A stretch of 49,227 nt of DNA from Chloroflexota bacterium (GTDB lineage Bacteria > Chloroflexota > UBA6077 > FW602-bin22 > JAMCYS01), in NCBI GenBank assembly GCA_023473795.1, contig JAMCYS010000130.1:1-49227 (forward strand). The letters run 5' to 3'. The notes under the pieces were generated by a model. It was given only the letters and a program-made list of their open reading frames with translations, did no database searches and was not told where the DNA came from. Position numbers and translations under genes: made by a program. Positions 40,040-49,153 of this stretch are shown piece after piece (position 1 is the stretch's first letter; each line of letters begins with the position of its first letter).

Positions 40040-40975
40040 CTAGGCCGGCGCCGTCAACAGCACCGCCAAGGCCATCGAAACCAGCTTCGACAGCTCGGGG
40101 TCGGAGCGCGAAACCACCAGGAAGGGTGAGCGTGCCCCCACCACTACCCCGGCGAGGGTGCCGCCCGCGAAGTGGTTCATGGCCTTGCCCAGCATGTTGC
40201 CGGCCTCGATGTCGGGCACGATGAGGATGTCCGCCCGGCCGGCGACTGGACTGCTCAGCCCTTTGAGGTGCGCCGCTTCAGTGGACATTGCTGTGTCCAC
40301 GGCCAGCGGCCCGTCGACCAAACAGCCAGTGATCTGCTGCCGTTCGGCCATTTTGGAGAGGATGGCCGCTTCCACGGTAGCCCTGATCTTGAGGTTGACG
40401 ACCTCGGTGGCGGCCAGGACGGCCACCCGCGGCTGAGCCAGGCCCAGCCCGTGCGCCACGACGACCGCGTTCTGAATGATCTCTACTTTCTGTTCCAGAG
40501 TTGGCGCCACCACCACCCCAGCGTCGCTGAGCAGGATCAACCGGTGATAGCCCGGCATCTCGAAGACGGCCACGTGCGAGAGCAGCCGGCCCGTGCGCAG
40601 CCCCGCCTCTTTGTCGAGACCGGCGTGCATTAGGTGAGCGGTGTCGACCCGGCCCTTCATCAGGAAATCGGCCTCGCCCCGACCAACAAGCTGGGCGGCA
40701 GTGGCCGCTGCCGCTAGGGGGTCGGGCTGGTGCACGACGGCAAGGGGCGAAAGATCGATCCCCTCGGCGGCGGCGATTTGTGTAATGGTAGCCTCGTCGC
40801 CGACGAGGATCGATCTGGCCAGGCCCTCGCGCCACGCCTCCGCTGCGGCCAGAACGCTCTCGCGCTGGTCGGCGGCGGCGATGGCGATCGTGCGATGGCC
40901 GTGCCGCTCGGTGACGGCGCGCGCCGCCGCCAGCAGCTGCTCGAAGTTACGGATCGCCGACCTGCTCTCCACCAT
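40040..40975 (-). CDS. ptb: Phosphate acetyl/butyryltransferase family protein
   Basis: 311 residues. PTA_PTB family: transfers an acyl group between CoA and phosphate, making acyl phosphates for ATP by a kinase. Seen: DADFLMKGRVDTAHLMHAGLDKEAGL (here EADFLMKG), SHVAVFEMPGYHRLILLSDAGVV, NAVVVAHGLGL, VDGPLAVDTAMS and VPDIEAGNMLGKAMNHFAGGTLAGVVVGARSPFLVVSRSD. Length fits phosphotransbutyrylase rather than the longer Pta. ATG follows GGGGAGAGGA. Its first 29 bp overlap the end of scpB. No acyl kinase is in view. Confidence 0.88.
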   Translation of the reverse strand: MVESRSAIRNFEQLLAAARAVTERHGHRTIAIAAADQRESVLAAAEAWREGLARSILVGDEATITQIAAAEGIDLSPLAVVHQPDPLAAAATAAQLVGRGEADFLMKGRVDTAHLMHAGLDKEAGLRTGRLLSHVAVFEMPGYHRLILLSDAGVVVAPTLEQKVEIIQNAVVVAHGLGLAQPRVAVLAATEVVNLKIRATVEAAILSKMAERQQITGCLVDGPLAVDTAMSTEAAHLKGLSSPVAGRADILIVPDIEAGNMLGKAMNHFAGGTLAGVVVGARSPFLVVSRSDPELSKLVSMALAVLLTAPA

Positions 40976-41582
40976 TCCTCTCCCCTTTGAGGCCGCTCGC
41001 CGCGGGCGCGCCCTCCGCGAGCGGCGGCAGTTCTGCCAGGTCGGTTAGCCCGAAGGCCTCCAAGAAGGCGAAGGTCGTGCCGAACAGGACCGGCCGCCCG
41101 ACCGTCTCCGCTCGACCGACTTCGACGACTAGGCCGCGCGCTTGCAGGGATGCCAGAACCCGGTCGCAGTTCACGCCGCGCACGGCCTCGATGCCGGCGC
41201 GGCTGATCGGCTGGCGGTAGGCGACGATGGCCAGGGTCTCCAGGGCAGCGCCGGATAGCCGGCCCTCCCCGGCCAGCCCCAGGAAGGATTCCACATAGGG
41301 CGTGGCCTCCGGCGCCGTCACCAGCTGCACGCGCCCGTCCAAGCGCTGGAGGCGGAGCCCCCTGTCGGCGTAGTCCGCGGCCAGAGTGGCCAACGCCTCC
41401 TCCAGGGCTTCCCGCCCCACGCCGGTCGTCTTGGCCAGCTTGGCCAGCGGCACTGGGCCGTCGGCGACGAACAGCAGGCTTTCCAGAAGGAGCGTCAGGC
41501 GTGGAGGAACCCTCGCCTCGCCAGGGGCGGTCGCTACTGAGGTGCTGTTCGTCTGTTCCCCGCTTCCAATCCCAACCTGCAT
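40947..41582 (-). CDS. scpB: Segregation and condensation protein B
   Basis: 211 residues. ScpB is the winged-helix kleisin-partner subunit of SMC-ScpAB condensin. Seen: LTLLLESLLFVADGPVPLAKLAK (first winged helix), TAPEATPYVESFLG, ALETLAIVAYRQPISRAGIEAVRGVNCDRVLASLQARGLVVEVGRAETVGRPVLFGTTFAFLEAFGL. The ATG at 41582 gives about 30 residues of a disordered N-terminus (GSGEQTNSTSVA). scpA is not adjacent here. The TATAAT at 41621-41616 (minus strand) might be its -10. Confidence 0.93.
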   Translation of the reverse strand: MQVGIGSGEQTNSTSVATAPGEARVPPRLTLLLESLLFVADGPVPLAKLAKTTGVGREALEEALATLAADYADRGLRLQRLDGRVQLVTAPEATPYVESFLGLAGEGRLSGAALETLAIVAYRQPISRAGIEAVRGVNCDRVLASLQARGLVVEVGRAETVGRPVLFGTTFAFLEAFGLTDLAELPPLAEGAPAASGLKGERNGGEQVGDP

Positions 41583-41706
41583 TTCCTTGGCCGTGCCCCC
41601 TTGCCGGGCGGCCGTATTATACACTAGGACGGCGAGCGCGGCCCTGCCGTATTCTCGGTCCGCCAGGTGGGCCGCCAAAGGCACGGCGAGAGCTGCAAAG
41701 AACCTG

Positions 41707-41735
41707 TTGACACTTATCGTCCCTCGTGTTACACT
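41707..41735 (+). promoter_or_regulatory. Promoter of the nrdR-nrdJ operon
   Basis: TTGACA at 41707-41712, 17-bp spacer, TACACT at 41730-41735; transcription start expected near 41742. Confidence 0.8.
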
Positions 41736-41740
41736 TGGAT

Positions 41741-41783
41741 CAAGATGTTGTACTGGCCGGATGGCGGGAGCACAACATATAGT
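41741..41783 (+). promoter_or_regulatory. Twin NrdR boxes
   Basis: Two matches to the NrdR-box core CWATATATWGT: CAAGATGTTGT at 41741-41751 (9 of 11) and CAACATATAGT at 41773-41783 (10 of 11). Their starts are 32 bp apart, three helical turns, the usual spacing. They overlap the transcription start and lie 20 bp before the GTG of nrdR, which fits repression of its own operon. Confidence 0.75.
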
Positions 41784-41802
41784 AAACATAAGGAATGCCG
41801 AG

Positions 41803-42393
41803 GTGCGTTGCCCCTCCTGCGGAGCTGAGGAATTGAAAGTCACTGATAGCCGCGAGCTGGACGACTCGGTGCGCCGGCGCCGGGAATGTCAGACTTGCGG
41901 CCATCGCTTCACCACTTTCGAGCGCCTGGACCGCCTGCGCTGCCCGCGCTGCGGCGCGACCGACAGCAAGGTGTCGACCTACCTCGACCTCGAGCACGGC
42001 CTGCGGCGCAGCCGCGAGTGCCCGCGTTGCGGCAACCGTTTCACCAGCACGGAACGGGTTGACGCCGTGAGCATTCTCGTCGTCAAGAAGGACGGTCGCC
42101 GCGAGGAGTACAACCGCGGCAAGGTGCTGGAAGGCGTGCGCAAGGCCTGCTCAAAGCGGCCGGTTCTCCCCGCGCAGATGGAGGCTCTGGTGGACGAGGT
42201 GGAGGCGGTTCTGTACAACACGGGGCTGCCGGAAGTCGAGAGCCATTACATCGGGGAGCTGGTGGTCGAGCGCCTGCGGCAGCTGGACCTTGTGGCCTAC
42301 ATCCGCTTTGCCTCGGTCTACCGGCCTCTGCAGGATTTGGAAAGCCTGCGTCGGGAGCTGGACTCCCTGCTCCAGAGCCAGCCAGGAGGCTGA
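41803..42393 (+). CDS. nrdR: Transcriptional repressor NrdR with two zinc ribbons
   Basis: 196 residues, about 40 more than normal NrdR. NrdR represses ribonucleotide reductase genes when dATP/ATP bind its ATP cone. Residues 1-43 are the usual zinc ribbon (MRCPSCGAEELKVTDSREL, RRRRECQTCGHRFTTFERLD; Cys 3, 6, 29, 32). Residues 45-87 repeat it (LRCPRCGATDSKVSTYLDLEHGLRRSRECPRCGNRFTSTERVD; Cys 47, 50, 73, 76). An ATP cone follows (ILVVKKDGRREEYNRGKVLEGVRKACSKRPV to RELDSLLQ). GTG at 41803 has AAGGA nine bases before and gives the canonical MRCPSCG. nrdJ follows after 95 bp. Confidence 0.93.
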   Translation: MRCPSCGAEELKVTDSRELDDSVRRRRECQTCGHRFTTFERLDRLRCPRCGATDSKVSTYLDLEHGLRRSRECPRCGNRFTSTERVDAVSILVVKKDGRREEYNRGKVLEGVRKACSKRPVLPAQMEALVDEVEAVLYNTGLPEVESHYIGELVVERLRQLDLVAYIRFASVYRPLQDLESLRRELDSLLQSQPGG

Positions 42394-42488
42394 AAGCGGG
42401 GCGCCCCGCGCGCCCCTCTCTTGCCCTATTCGCAACCAAGCAACGCGTGTTTTGCGACTCATTTCCGTCCGCCGGAGGCAGTAACGAA

Positions 42489-44789
42489 ATGGCCCGCCAG
42501 ACAAAAGGGGAAAAAGTCCCGCTCAACGGCGGCAACGCCACTCATGACTCAGCTGAGGTCACCGTGCGTCTATCGGCCAATGCCCTAACCGTCCTCAAGC
42601 GCCGCTACTTGGCGAAGGATGAGAACGGCGACGTGATCGAGACGCCAGAGGAGATGTTCTGGCGGGTGGCGCGCAACATCGCCTCCGCCGAGCGGCTCTA
42701 CGACCCTCGGGCCGACGTGGAGTCCCTGGCCCACCAATTCTACGAGGTAATGGCGGGCTTGGCCTTCCTGCCCAACTCGCCCACCCTGATGAATGCCGGC
42801 CGTGAGCTGCAGCAGCTTTCCGCTTGCTTCGTGCTGCCGGTCGACGACAGCATGGAATCGATCTTCGAGGCCATCAAGAGCACGGCGCTCATCCACAAGT
42901 CGGGCGGCGGCACGGGCTTCTCCTTCAGCCGCCTGCGGCCCAAGGACGACAAGGTGCTTTCCACCGGCGGTGTGGCCAGCGGACCGATCTCCTTCATGCG
43001 CGTCTTCAACGCCGCCACGGAGGCGGTCAAGCAGGGGGGCACCCGACGTGGGGCCAACATGGCCATTTTGAACGCCGAGCACCCGGATATCGAGGAGTTC
43101 GTCAACTGCAAACGTGACGACGCGGCGCTGCAGAACTTCAACCTCTCGGTCGGCATCAGCGAGCGCTTCATGGAGGCCGTGGAGGCGGACACGGAGTATC
43201 CGCTGGTCAACCCGCGCACCGGCCAGGCGGAGAAGATGGCGTCGGCCCGACGCGTCTTCGACGCGATTGTGGAGAGCGCCTGGGCCAGCGGCGAACCGGG
43301 CATCGTCTTCCTCGACCGCATGAACCGCGATAACCCGACGCCTCAGGTGGGCGAGATCGAGAGCACCAACCCCTGCGGCGAGCAACCTTTGCTGCCTTAC
43401 GAATCCTGCAACCTGGGCTCAATTAACCTGGCCCAGATGGTCGGCAGCAACGGCAACGGGCCGCTCATCGACTTCGACCGCCTGCGTCGGCTGACGGGCC
43501 TCGCCGTGCATTTCCTGGACAACGTCATCGACGTCAACAAGTATCCCTTGCCCGAAATCGAGCAGATGACCAAAGCCAACCGCAAGATCGGCCTGGGCGT
43601 CATGGGTTTCGCCGACCTGCTCATCCAGCTGGGCGTTCCTTACAACTCCCCGCGGGCGCTTGAGGTCGCGGGGCAGGTAATGAAGGCTATCCAGGAGAGC
43701 GCCCGCGAGGCTTCGGCCGAGCTGGCGACCAAGCGCGGCGCCTACGCCAACTTCCCCGGCTCCATCCACGATCGCCCCGGCCAGCCACGCCTGCGCAACG
43801 CCACGGTGACCACCATCGCGCCGACCGGCACGCTAAGCATCATCGCCGGCTGTTCGAGCGGCATCGAGCCGCTGTTTGCCGTCTGCTACGTGCGTAACGT
43901 AATGGACGACGACCGTTTGCTGGAGGTCAACCCCTACTTCGAGCTTGCCGCCAAGCGACACGGTTTCTACAGTGCCGAGCTGATGCGTAAGGTCGCCGCT
44001 CACGCCAGTCTGCGCGAGGTCGAGGAAGTGCCGGAGGAGATCCAACAGCTGTTCGTCACGGCGCACGATGTGACGCCGGAATGGCACGTGCGCGTGCAGG
44101 CGGCCTTCCAGCGCAATACCGACAACGCCGTCTCCAAGACGGTCAACTTCCCGGAGAGCGCTACCAAAGACGACGTGCGCCAGGTCTTCCTGCTGGCCTA
44201 CAAAGAGGGCTGCAAGGGCGTCACCATCTATCGCGACGGCAGCCGCCAGAAGCAGGTGCTGAGTGTCGGCAAGAAGGAGGCGAAGGTCGCTGGGTCGGAT
44301 TTGCCCGCCAGGGTCGAGCCGCGCAACCGGCCCTCGGTAACCGCCGGCTACACCGAGCGCATCCGCACGGGCTGCGGCAACCTGTACGTCACGGTCAACG
44401 AGGACGAGCAGGGGCTGTGCGAGGTCTTTACCCAGATGGGCAAGTCCGGCGGCTGCGCCGCGGCCCAGTCAGAATCGACGGCGCGCATGATCTCTGTTTC
44501 CCTGCGGGCTGGGGTCAGCGCCGACGCTATCGTTAAGCACCTGCGCGGCATTCGTTGCCACTCGCCGGCCTGGGATAGCGGCAGCACGGTGCTCTCCTGC
44601 CCGGACGCCATCGGCATCGTGCTCGACCGCTACCTCAAGCGCAAGAAGGGCGAGTCGCTGCAACCCACCCTCTGGTCGCACGACCAGATGGATACTGTGG
44701 TCGGGGCCTGCCCGGATTGTGGCGGCACCATCGAGCACGAGGGCGGCTGCCTGGTTTGCCACGTGTGCGGGTACAGCAGATGCGGTTAG
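42489..44789 (+). CDS. nrdJ: Adenosylcobalamin-dependent (class II) ribonucleoside-diphosphate reductase
   Basis: 766 residues. Class II RNR makes deoxyribonucleotides with B12 and needs no oxygen. Visible: LPNSPTLMNAGRELQQLSACFVLPVDDSMESIFEAIKSTALIHKSGGGTGFSFSRLRP, GGTRRGANMAIL, STNPCGEQPLLPYESCNLGSINL (thiyl radical Cys and Glu), IAPTGTLSIIAGCSSGIEPLFA, and a C-terminal zinc/shuttle segment CPDCGGTIEHEGGCLVCHVCGYSRC. There is no ATP-cone at its N-terminus. ATG at 42489 has GGAGG about 12 bases before. It is under NrdR boxes through the operon promoter and is followed by dCTP deaminase. Confidence 0.97.
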   Translation: MARQTKGEKVPLNGGNATHDSAEVTVRLSANALTVLKRRYLAKDENGDVIETPEEMFWRVARNIASAERLYDPRADVESLAHQFYEVMAGLAFLPNSPTLMNAGRELQQLSACFVLPVDDSMESIFEAIKSTALIHKSGGGTGFSFSRLRPKDDKVLSTGGVASGPISFMRVFNAATEAVKQGGTRRGANMAILNAEHPDIEEFVNCKRDDAALQNFNLSVGISERFMEAVEADTEYPLVNPRTGQAEKMASARRVFDAIVESAWASGEPGIVFLDRMNRDNPTPQVGEIESTNPCGEQPLLPYESCNLGSINLAQMVGSNGNGPLIDFDRLRRLTGLAVHFLDNVIDVNKYPLPEIEQMTKANRKIGLGVMGFADLLIQLGVPYNSPRALEVAGQVMKAIQESAREASAELATKRGAYANFPGSIHDRPGQPRLRNATVTTIAPTGTLSIIAGCSSGIEPLFAVCYVRNVMDDDRLLEVNPYFELAAKRHGFYSAELMRKVAAHASLREVEEVPEEIQQLFVTAHDVTPEWHVRVQAAFQRNTDNAVSKTVNFPESATKDDVRQVFLLAYKEGCKGVTIYRDGSRQKQVLSVGKKEAKVAGSDLPARVEPRNRPSVTAGYTERIRTGCGNLYVTVNEDEQGLCEVFTQMGKSGGCAAAQSESTARMISVSLRAGVSADAIVKHLRGIRCHSPAWDSGSTVLSCPDAIGIVLDRYLKRKKGESLQPTLWSHDQMDTVVGACPDCGGTIEHEGGCLVCHVCGYSRCG

Positions 44790-44941
44790 GGCCCGGTCCG
44801 GCCGCGAATTCCTCACCAGGGTAGGTGAGGGCCGGGAGGGACGCCGCCAGGGCCAGGCCGGGCGGCATTCCCGCGCCTCTCGGGCAACGCGATCGCAGTC
44901 TGGATCATCTGAAGGGCAGTTCGACCGTTGGGGGAGAAGTG

Positions 44942-45544
44942 GTGGTACTGAGCGATAAGACAATCAAGGAAGAGCTGGCCAAGGGTCGGATAGTAATCGA
45001 GCCGCTGGACGAAAGCTGCTTGCAGCCCTCCAGTGTCGACCTGCACCTGGCCAACCAGTTCCGCGTGTTCCGCAACAACCGCCTGCCATATATCGACGTG
45101 CGCGAAAGCGTGACGGACTTGACCGAGCTGGTGGAGATGGACGGCGATCGACCCTTCATTCTGCACCCGGGTGAGTTCGCGCTGGGCAGCACGCTGGAGC
45201 GGGTCGCCCTGCCCGACGACGTCGTGGCCCGCTTGGAGGGCAAGAGCAGCCTCGGCAGGCTGGGGCTGCTGATCCACTCCACCGCCGGCTTCGTCGACCC
45301 GGGCTGGAACGGCCGGCTGACGCTGGAGCTCAGCAATGTCGCCAACCTGCCGATCGCGCTCTATTGCGGCATGCGTATCGGCCAGATCTCGTTCCTGCGC
45401 ATGACCACACCGGTGGAGAGGCCATACGGCAGCCCCGGGTTGGGCAGCCGCTATCAAGGGCAGACAGAGCCCACCGCGAGTCGATACTACTTGGACTGCA
45501 AGATTGAGCATAAGCTGGGAAGCGACCGCCAAGGCCAAGGCTAG
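44942..45544 (+). CDS. dcd: dCTP deaminase, probably bifunctional with dUTPase
   Basis: 200 residues, trimeric dUTPase-like fold. Motifs: [12 protein letters not shown]-like start, [76 protein letters not shown] and [23 protein letters not shown]. The [25 protein letters not shown] block is the type found in bifunctional DCD-DUT enzymes (Mycobacterium), which convert dCTP directly to dUMP; plain Dcd releases dUTP. GTG at 44942 follows GGGGGAG. It sits after nrdJ, supplying dUMP for thymidylate synthesis. Confidence 0.9.
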   Translation: MVLSDKTIKEELAKGRIVIEPLDESCLQPSSVDLHLANQFRVFRNNRLPYIDVRESVTDLTELVEMDGDRPFILHPGEFALGSTLERVALPDDVVARLEGKSSLGRLGLLIHSTAGFVDPGWNGRLTLELSNVANLPIALYCGMRIGQISFLRMTTPVERPYGSPGLGSRYQGQTEPTASRYYLDCKIEHKLGSDRQGQG

Positions 45545-47192
45545 ACTGGTCCGCGAGCGTGGCACCATCCACAAGGACTGGGGCGGCCGCTTGCCGGTCG
45601 CCCTGGTCTATCCCAACACGTATTCCGTGGGCATGTCCGGGCTCGGCCTGCAGATACTCTACCGCCTATTCAACGACGACCCCGAAGTCGTCTGCGAGCG
45701 AGCCTTCTACGAGCCCGCCGGGCGGTCCCCGTCCGCGGGCGAACCGGTCCTCTCGCTGGAGTCCCAGCGCCCGCTGGGCGACTTCGCCGCTCTGGCCTTT
45801 TCAGTCACCTACGAGCTCGACTACTACCACGTCGTCTCCACGCTGCGCGACTCGGGTCTGCCGTTGTGGGCCGCCGAGCGGGACGACCGCCATCCTCTGG
45901 TGATCGCCGGCGGTCCCTGTCTCACCGCCAACCCCGAGCCCCTGGCGCCGTTCTGCGACGCCATTGTTATCGGCGAGGCCGAACCGATCGTGGTCCAGCT
46001 GCTGGCGGCGCTGGCCGGCGGCGACCGCGAGCAGACGTTGCGGACCCTGGCCGGGGTGCCGGGGGTCTACGTGCCCTCGCTCTACCAACCGATCTACGCC
46101 CCCGACGGCAGCATAGTGGACCTGGAGCGCGCCGGGGAAGCCCCGCCGGTCGTGGGGCGAGTCTGGCTGCGCGACCTCGACGCCGACCCTGGCGCCTCGG
46201 CGGTCTTGACTCCCGACGCCGAGTTGGCCGACATGTTTCTGGTGGAAGTCGCGCGTGGCTGTGCGCGCGGCTGTCTCTACTGTCTGGCCGGCTACTGTTT
46301 CCTGCCGGCCCGCGAGCGCAGCCCCGAAAGCGTGCTGCGGTCGGCCCGCGAGGGGTTGAAGCAGACGCCCAAGATCGGGCTGGTCGGCGCCGCCGTCGCC
46401 GACTACAGCCACTTCGAGGAAGTGGTCCGCGAGCTGCAAGCCGAGGGGGCGCGTGTCTCAGTCGCTTCGCTGCGCGTCGATTCTCTGAGCGAGCCGATTG
46501 CTCGCGCTCTGGCGGGGGGCGGCGCCCGCACGGTGACTCTGGGCGTGGAAGCGGGCTCCCAGCACCTGCGCGACCTGGTCCACAAGGGTGTGTCCACCAA
46601 GGATCTGGAGAAGGCCATCGACGCTGCCGGGGCCGCCGGCTTCGCCCAGGCCAAGCTGTACTTCATGATCGGGCTCCCCGGGGAGAGCGACGCGGACGTG
46701 GAAGCCATCGGCGCTCTGTCCGTCAGCTTGGGAGAGCGCTTCGCTGCTCGCCGCCGTGGCGGCAGGGTGGTGGTATCGGTGACGCCCTTCGTGCCCAAAG
46801 CCCAGACGCCGTACCAGTGGACGGCGATGGCCGAACCTGGTCTGCTGCGTGAGCGCCTGGCGCGTTTGCAGACGGCGTTGCGCCCCCGTAAGATCGAGCT
46901 ACGGGCCGAAAGCGTGGATTGGGCCCTGGTGGAGGGCGTGCTCGCCCGCGGTGACCGGCGACTGGCCGAGGTTCTGGCCAGGATGGATCGCAACTCCCTG
47001 GCGGCCTGGGGCCGGGCCCTCGCCGAGCAGGGGCTGTCGGCCGAGTTCTATCTGCGCCGCCACAGGCCGGTCGGCGAGGTTCTGCCCTGGGCGGCCGTCA
47101 GCACGGGCGTGCGGGCCGCTGCCCTGGCCAAGCTGGGCGGGGAAGACGCCGGCCCTGGGGGCGATGCCTTCGGTCAGGGTGAGCCCAGCTGA
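45504..47192 (+). CDS. B12-binding-like radical SAM protein (TIGR03960 type)
   Basis: 562 residues. N-terminal TIGR03960-type region with [27 protein letters not shown], a B12-binding-like fold, then a radical SAM domain with the cluster motif [11 protein letters not shown] (CxxxCxxC), a TGG-like [16 protein letters not shown] and the ELLMIGLPGE-like [17 protein letters not shown]. Family members often precede a TIGR03936/tRNA-modification-like partner, missing here. Function unknown; a methylthiolase or B12-dependent methyltransferase-like step is possible. TTG at 45504 overlaps dcd by 41 bp. Confidence 0.85.
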   Translation: MSISWEATAKAKARLVRERGTIHKDWGGRLPVALVYPNTYSVGMSGLGLQILYRLFNDDPEVVCERAFYEPAGRSPSAGEPVLSLESQRPLGDFAALAFSVTYELDYYHVVSTLRDSGLPLWAAERDDRHPLVIAGGPCLTANPEPLAPFCDAIVIGEAEPIVVQLLAALAGGDREQTLRTLAGVPGVYVPSLYQPIYAPDGSIVDLERAGEAPPVVGRVWLRDLDADPGASAVLTPDAELADMFLVEVARGCARGCLYCLAGYCFLPARERSPESVLRSAREGLKQTPKIGLVGAAVADYSHFEEVVRELQAEGARVSVASLRVDSLSEPIARALAGGGARTVTLGVEAGSQHLRDLVHKGVSTKDLEKAIDAAGAAGFAQAKLYFMIGLPGESDADVEAIGALSVSLGERFAARRRGGRVVVSVTPFVPKAQTPYQWTAMAEPGLLRERLARLQTALRPRKIELRAESVDWALVEGVLARGDRRLAEVLARMDRNSLAAWGRALAEQGLSAEFYLRRHRPVGEVLPWAAVSTGVRAAALAKLGGEDAGPGGDAFGQGEPS

Positions 47193-47226
47193 TCTTGGGC
47201 CGGACGACGAAGCGAGGAAGACGACC

Positions 47227-48069
47227 ATGGATTCTCCGCGGGGCAGGGTGGCGGTGGTGACTGGCGCCAGTCGCGGCGGCGGGCGGGGCATCGCTCTCGC
47301 TCTGGGCGACGCGGGAGCCACGGTCTACGTTTCCGGTCGCAGCACGCGCGGTGCGCCAACCACCGAGGGCCTGCCGGGCACGGTTGAGGAAACCGCCGAA
47401 GCCGTGACCGCTCGGGGCGGCCGAGGAATCCCCGTCGTCTGCGACCACACGGCCGATAACCAGGTCGCCGTCCTCTTCGCCCGCGTGCACTTGGAGCAGG
47501 GCCGGCTGGACCTGCTGGTCAACAACGTCTGGGGCGGCTACGAACGCTACGAGAGCGAGGCTGCCTTCGGCGTGCCGTTCTGGCAGCAGCCGCCCCGCCA
47601 CTGGCACGGCATGTTCGAGGCCGGGCTGCGCGCTCACTTGCTGGCGAGCCAGCACGCGGCGCCTCTGCTCGTGGACCAGAGGCGGGGTCTGATCGTCAGC
47701 ACCGTTGCCTGGGACCGTGGCAAGTACCTAGGCAACCTTTTCTACGACGTCGCCAAGGCGGCCATCGTCCGCCTTGTCTTCGGGATGGCCCGCGAGTTGC
47801 GTGAGCACGGCGTGGCGGTCGTGGCTGTGGCTCCCGGCTTTATGCGCACCGAGCGGGTGGTGGCAGTGGTCGGGGAGGCCCCCGAGTTCGACTGGAGCCA
47901 GACCGAGTCCCCCGAGTACGTTGGCCGGGCGGTGGCGGCACTGGCGGCCGATCCCAATGTGCTAGACAAGTCGGGCCAGGTGCTGGCGGTCGGGGACCTG
48001 GCGCGCGAGTACGGCTTCGTGGACGTCGACGGGCGGCAGGTGCCGTCCTTCCACCTGCCGGATGATTGA
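47227..48069 (+). CDS. SDR family oxidoreductase (DHRS1-like)
   Basis: 280 residues. Cofactor motif VVTGASRGGGRGIALALGDAG, VYVSGRS, LLVNNVWGGYERY (NNxW type), IVSTVAWDRGKYLGNLFYDVAKAAIVRLVFGMARELREHGVAVVAVAPGFMRTERV with the catalytic Tyr and Lys (YDVAK), and EYVGRAVAALAADPNVLDKSGQVL. The insertion after NNVW and the tail pattern are typical of the DHRS1-like clade. Substrate unknown. It is encoded 35 bp after the radical SAM gene and 24 bp before pgeF. Confidence 0.9.
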   Translation: MDSPRGRVAVVTGASRGGGRGIALALGDAGATVYVSGRSTRGAPTTEGLPGTVEETAEAVTARGGRGIPVVCDHTADNQVAVLFARVHLEQGRLDLLVNNVWGGYERYESEAAFGVPFWQQPPRHWHGMFEAGLRAHLLASQHAAPLLVDQRRGLIVSTVAWDRGKYLGNLFYDVAKAAIVRLVFGMARELREHGVAVVAVAPGFMRTERVVAVVGEAPEFDWSQTESPEYVGRAVAALAADPNVLDKSGQVLAVGDLAREYGFVDVDGRQVPSFHLPDD

Positions 48070-48092
48070 GTAGTCCGTTAGGCGGAGGAATC

Positions 48093-48896
48093 TTGGCAGA
48101 GGACAGCGTCTGGCTACATCGTTTCGGCCATTTCTCGGCTTTTACCGAGCTGGCCCAAGGGGTGAGCGGTCGACCCGGCGGCGTGAGCGAGGGCCAGTAC
48201 TGGTCGCTCAATATCGGCCTGGGTTCCGACGACGATCCCGAGGCGATAAGCGAGAACCGGCGACGGCTGGCAGGCGCGCTGGGCATCGCCGCCGACCGCT
48301 TCGTGCGGCCCTACCAGGTCCACGGCGCCGAAGCCCTTGTCGTCGGCCGTGAGGAAGTCGAGGCGGGGTTGCCCGGCCCCGCCGACGTGCCGCGGCGGGT
48401 TGACGTCTTGCTCACCGCCGAGCCGGACGTCTTCCTGATGATGACCTTCGCCGACTGCGTGCCCGTGCTCTTCTATGACCCCGCACGGCGGGTGGTCGGT
48501 CTGGTGCACGCTGGCTGGCGCGGCACTATCGCGGGTGCCCCGCGGCGGGCCCTTGATCTGCTGCAAAAGCGCTTCGGCTCGCGTCTGCGCGACGTGCTGG
48601 TGGGGATCGGGCCCTCGATCGGCCCCGACCACTACGAAGTGGGACCGGAAGTGGCCGCGGCCGCGCGCGCGGCTTTTCCCGCCTGCGAGGGACTCCTCCG
48701 GCCTGGCCCCCGTGGCCGGGAGCACCTCGACCTCTGGCGAGCCAATACTTACCAGCTTGTCGTGGCTGGTCTGCCGCCTGAGAACCTGGAGGTCGCCGGC
48801 CTATGCACGGCCTGCCGCAACGACCTGCTGTTCTCCTATCGGGCGAGCCAGGGGAGGACGGGCTTCCATGCCGCCGTGATCGGGCTGCGCGCGTAG
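48093..48896 (+). CDS. pgeF: Purine nucleoside phosphorylase YfiH/PgeF (laccase-domain)
   Basis: 267 residues. Multicopper-oxidase-like 'laccase' domain protein now known as a purine nucleoside phosphorylase/peptidoglycan editing factor. Motifs: SLNIGLGSDDDPEAISENRRRL, VHGAEALVV, MTFADCVPVLFYDPARRVVGLVHAGWRGTIAG (zinc Cys and His), IGPSIGPDHYEVGPEV and LCTACRNDLLFSYRASQGRTG. TTG at 48093 with GGAGGAATC gives the family-length start. It ends the operon. Confidence 0.92.
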   Translation: MAEDSVWLHRFGHFSAFTELAQGVSGRPGGVSEGQYWSLNIGLGSDDDPEAISENRRRLAGALGIAADRFVRPYQVHGAEALVVGREEVEAGLPGPADVPRRVDVLLTAEPDVFLMMTFADCVPVLFYDPARRVVGLVHAGWRGTIAGAPRRALDLLQKRFGSRLRDVLVGIGPSIGPDHYEVGPEVAAAARAAFPACEGLLRPGPRGREHLDLWRANTYQLVVAGLPPENLEVAGLCTACRNDLLFSYRASQGRTGFHAAVIGLRA

Positions 48897-49153
48897 GTGA
48901 GATAGCCTGGCGCGTCGCTGCCTTTCCCAGTCGACCTGGGTCGCGTCGTTCGCAGTGAGCGCTAGTGGCTGGCGAGCCGGCGGTCTTTTCCATTGCGTGG
49001 CGGCGGATGCTCCGGCCCGCCGCTGCCGGGACGGGACCGACCTGCTAGTACGCGCCACCCGTCTGGTGGAGCGGGACGGCGATGGTTTAGGTTCCACACC
49101 AGCTGGACCTGGCCTGTCACCCGTGTTACCTTAGTCTGGATTTCGCATGGTGA

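Noticed and set aside
42394-42488. Cobalamin riboswitch before nrdJ
   Set aside because: The gap is only 95 bp and lacks a B12-box; it has just a 14-bp palindrome (42396-42409). NrdR boxes already explain control.
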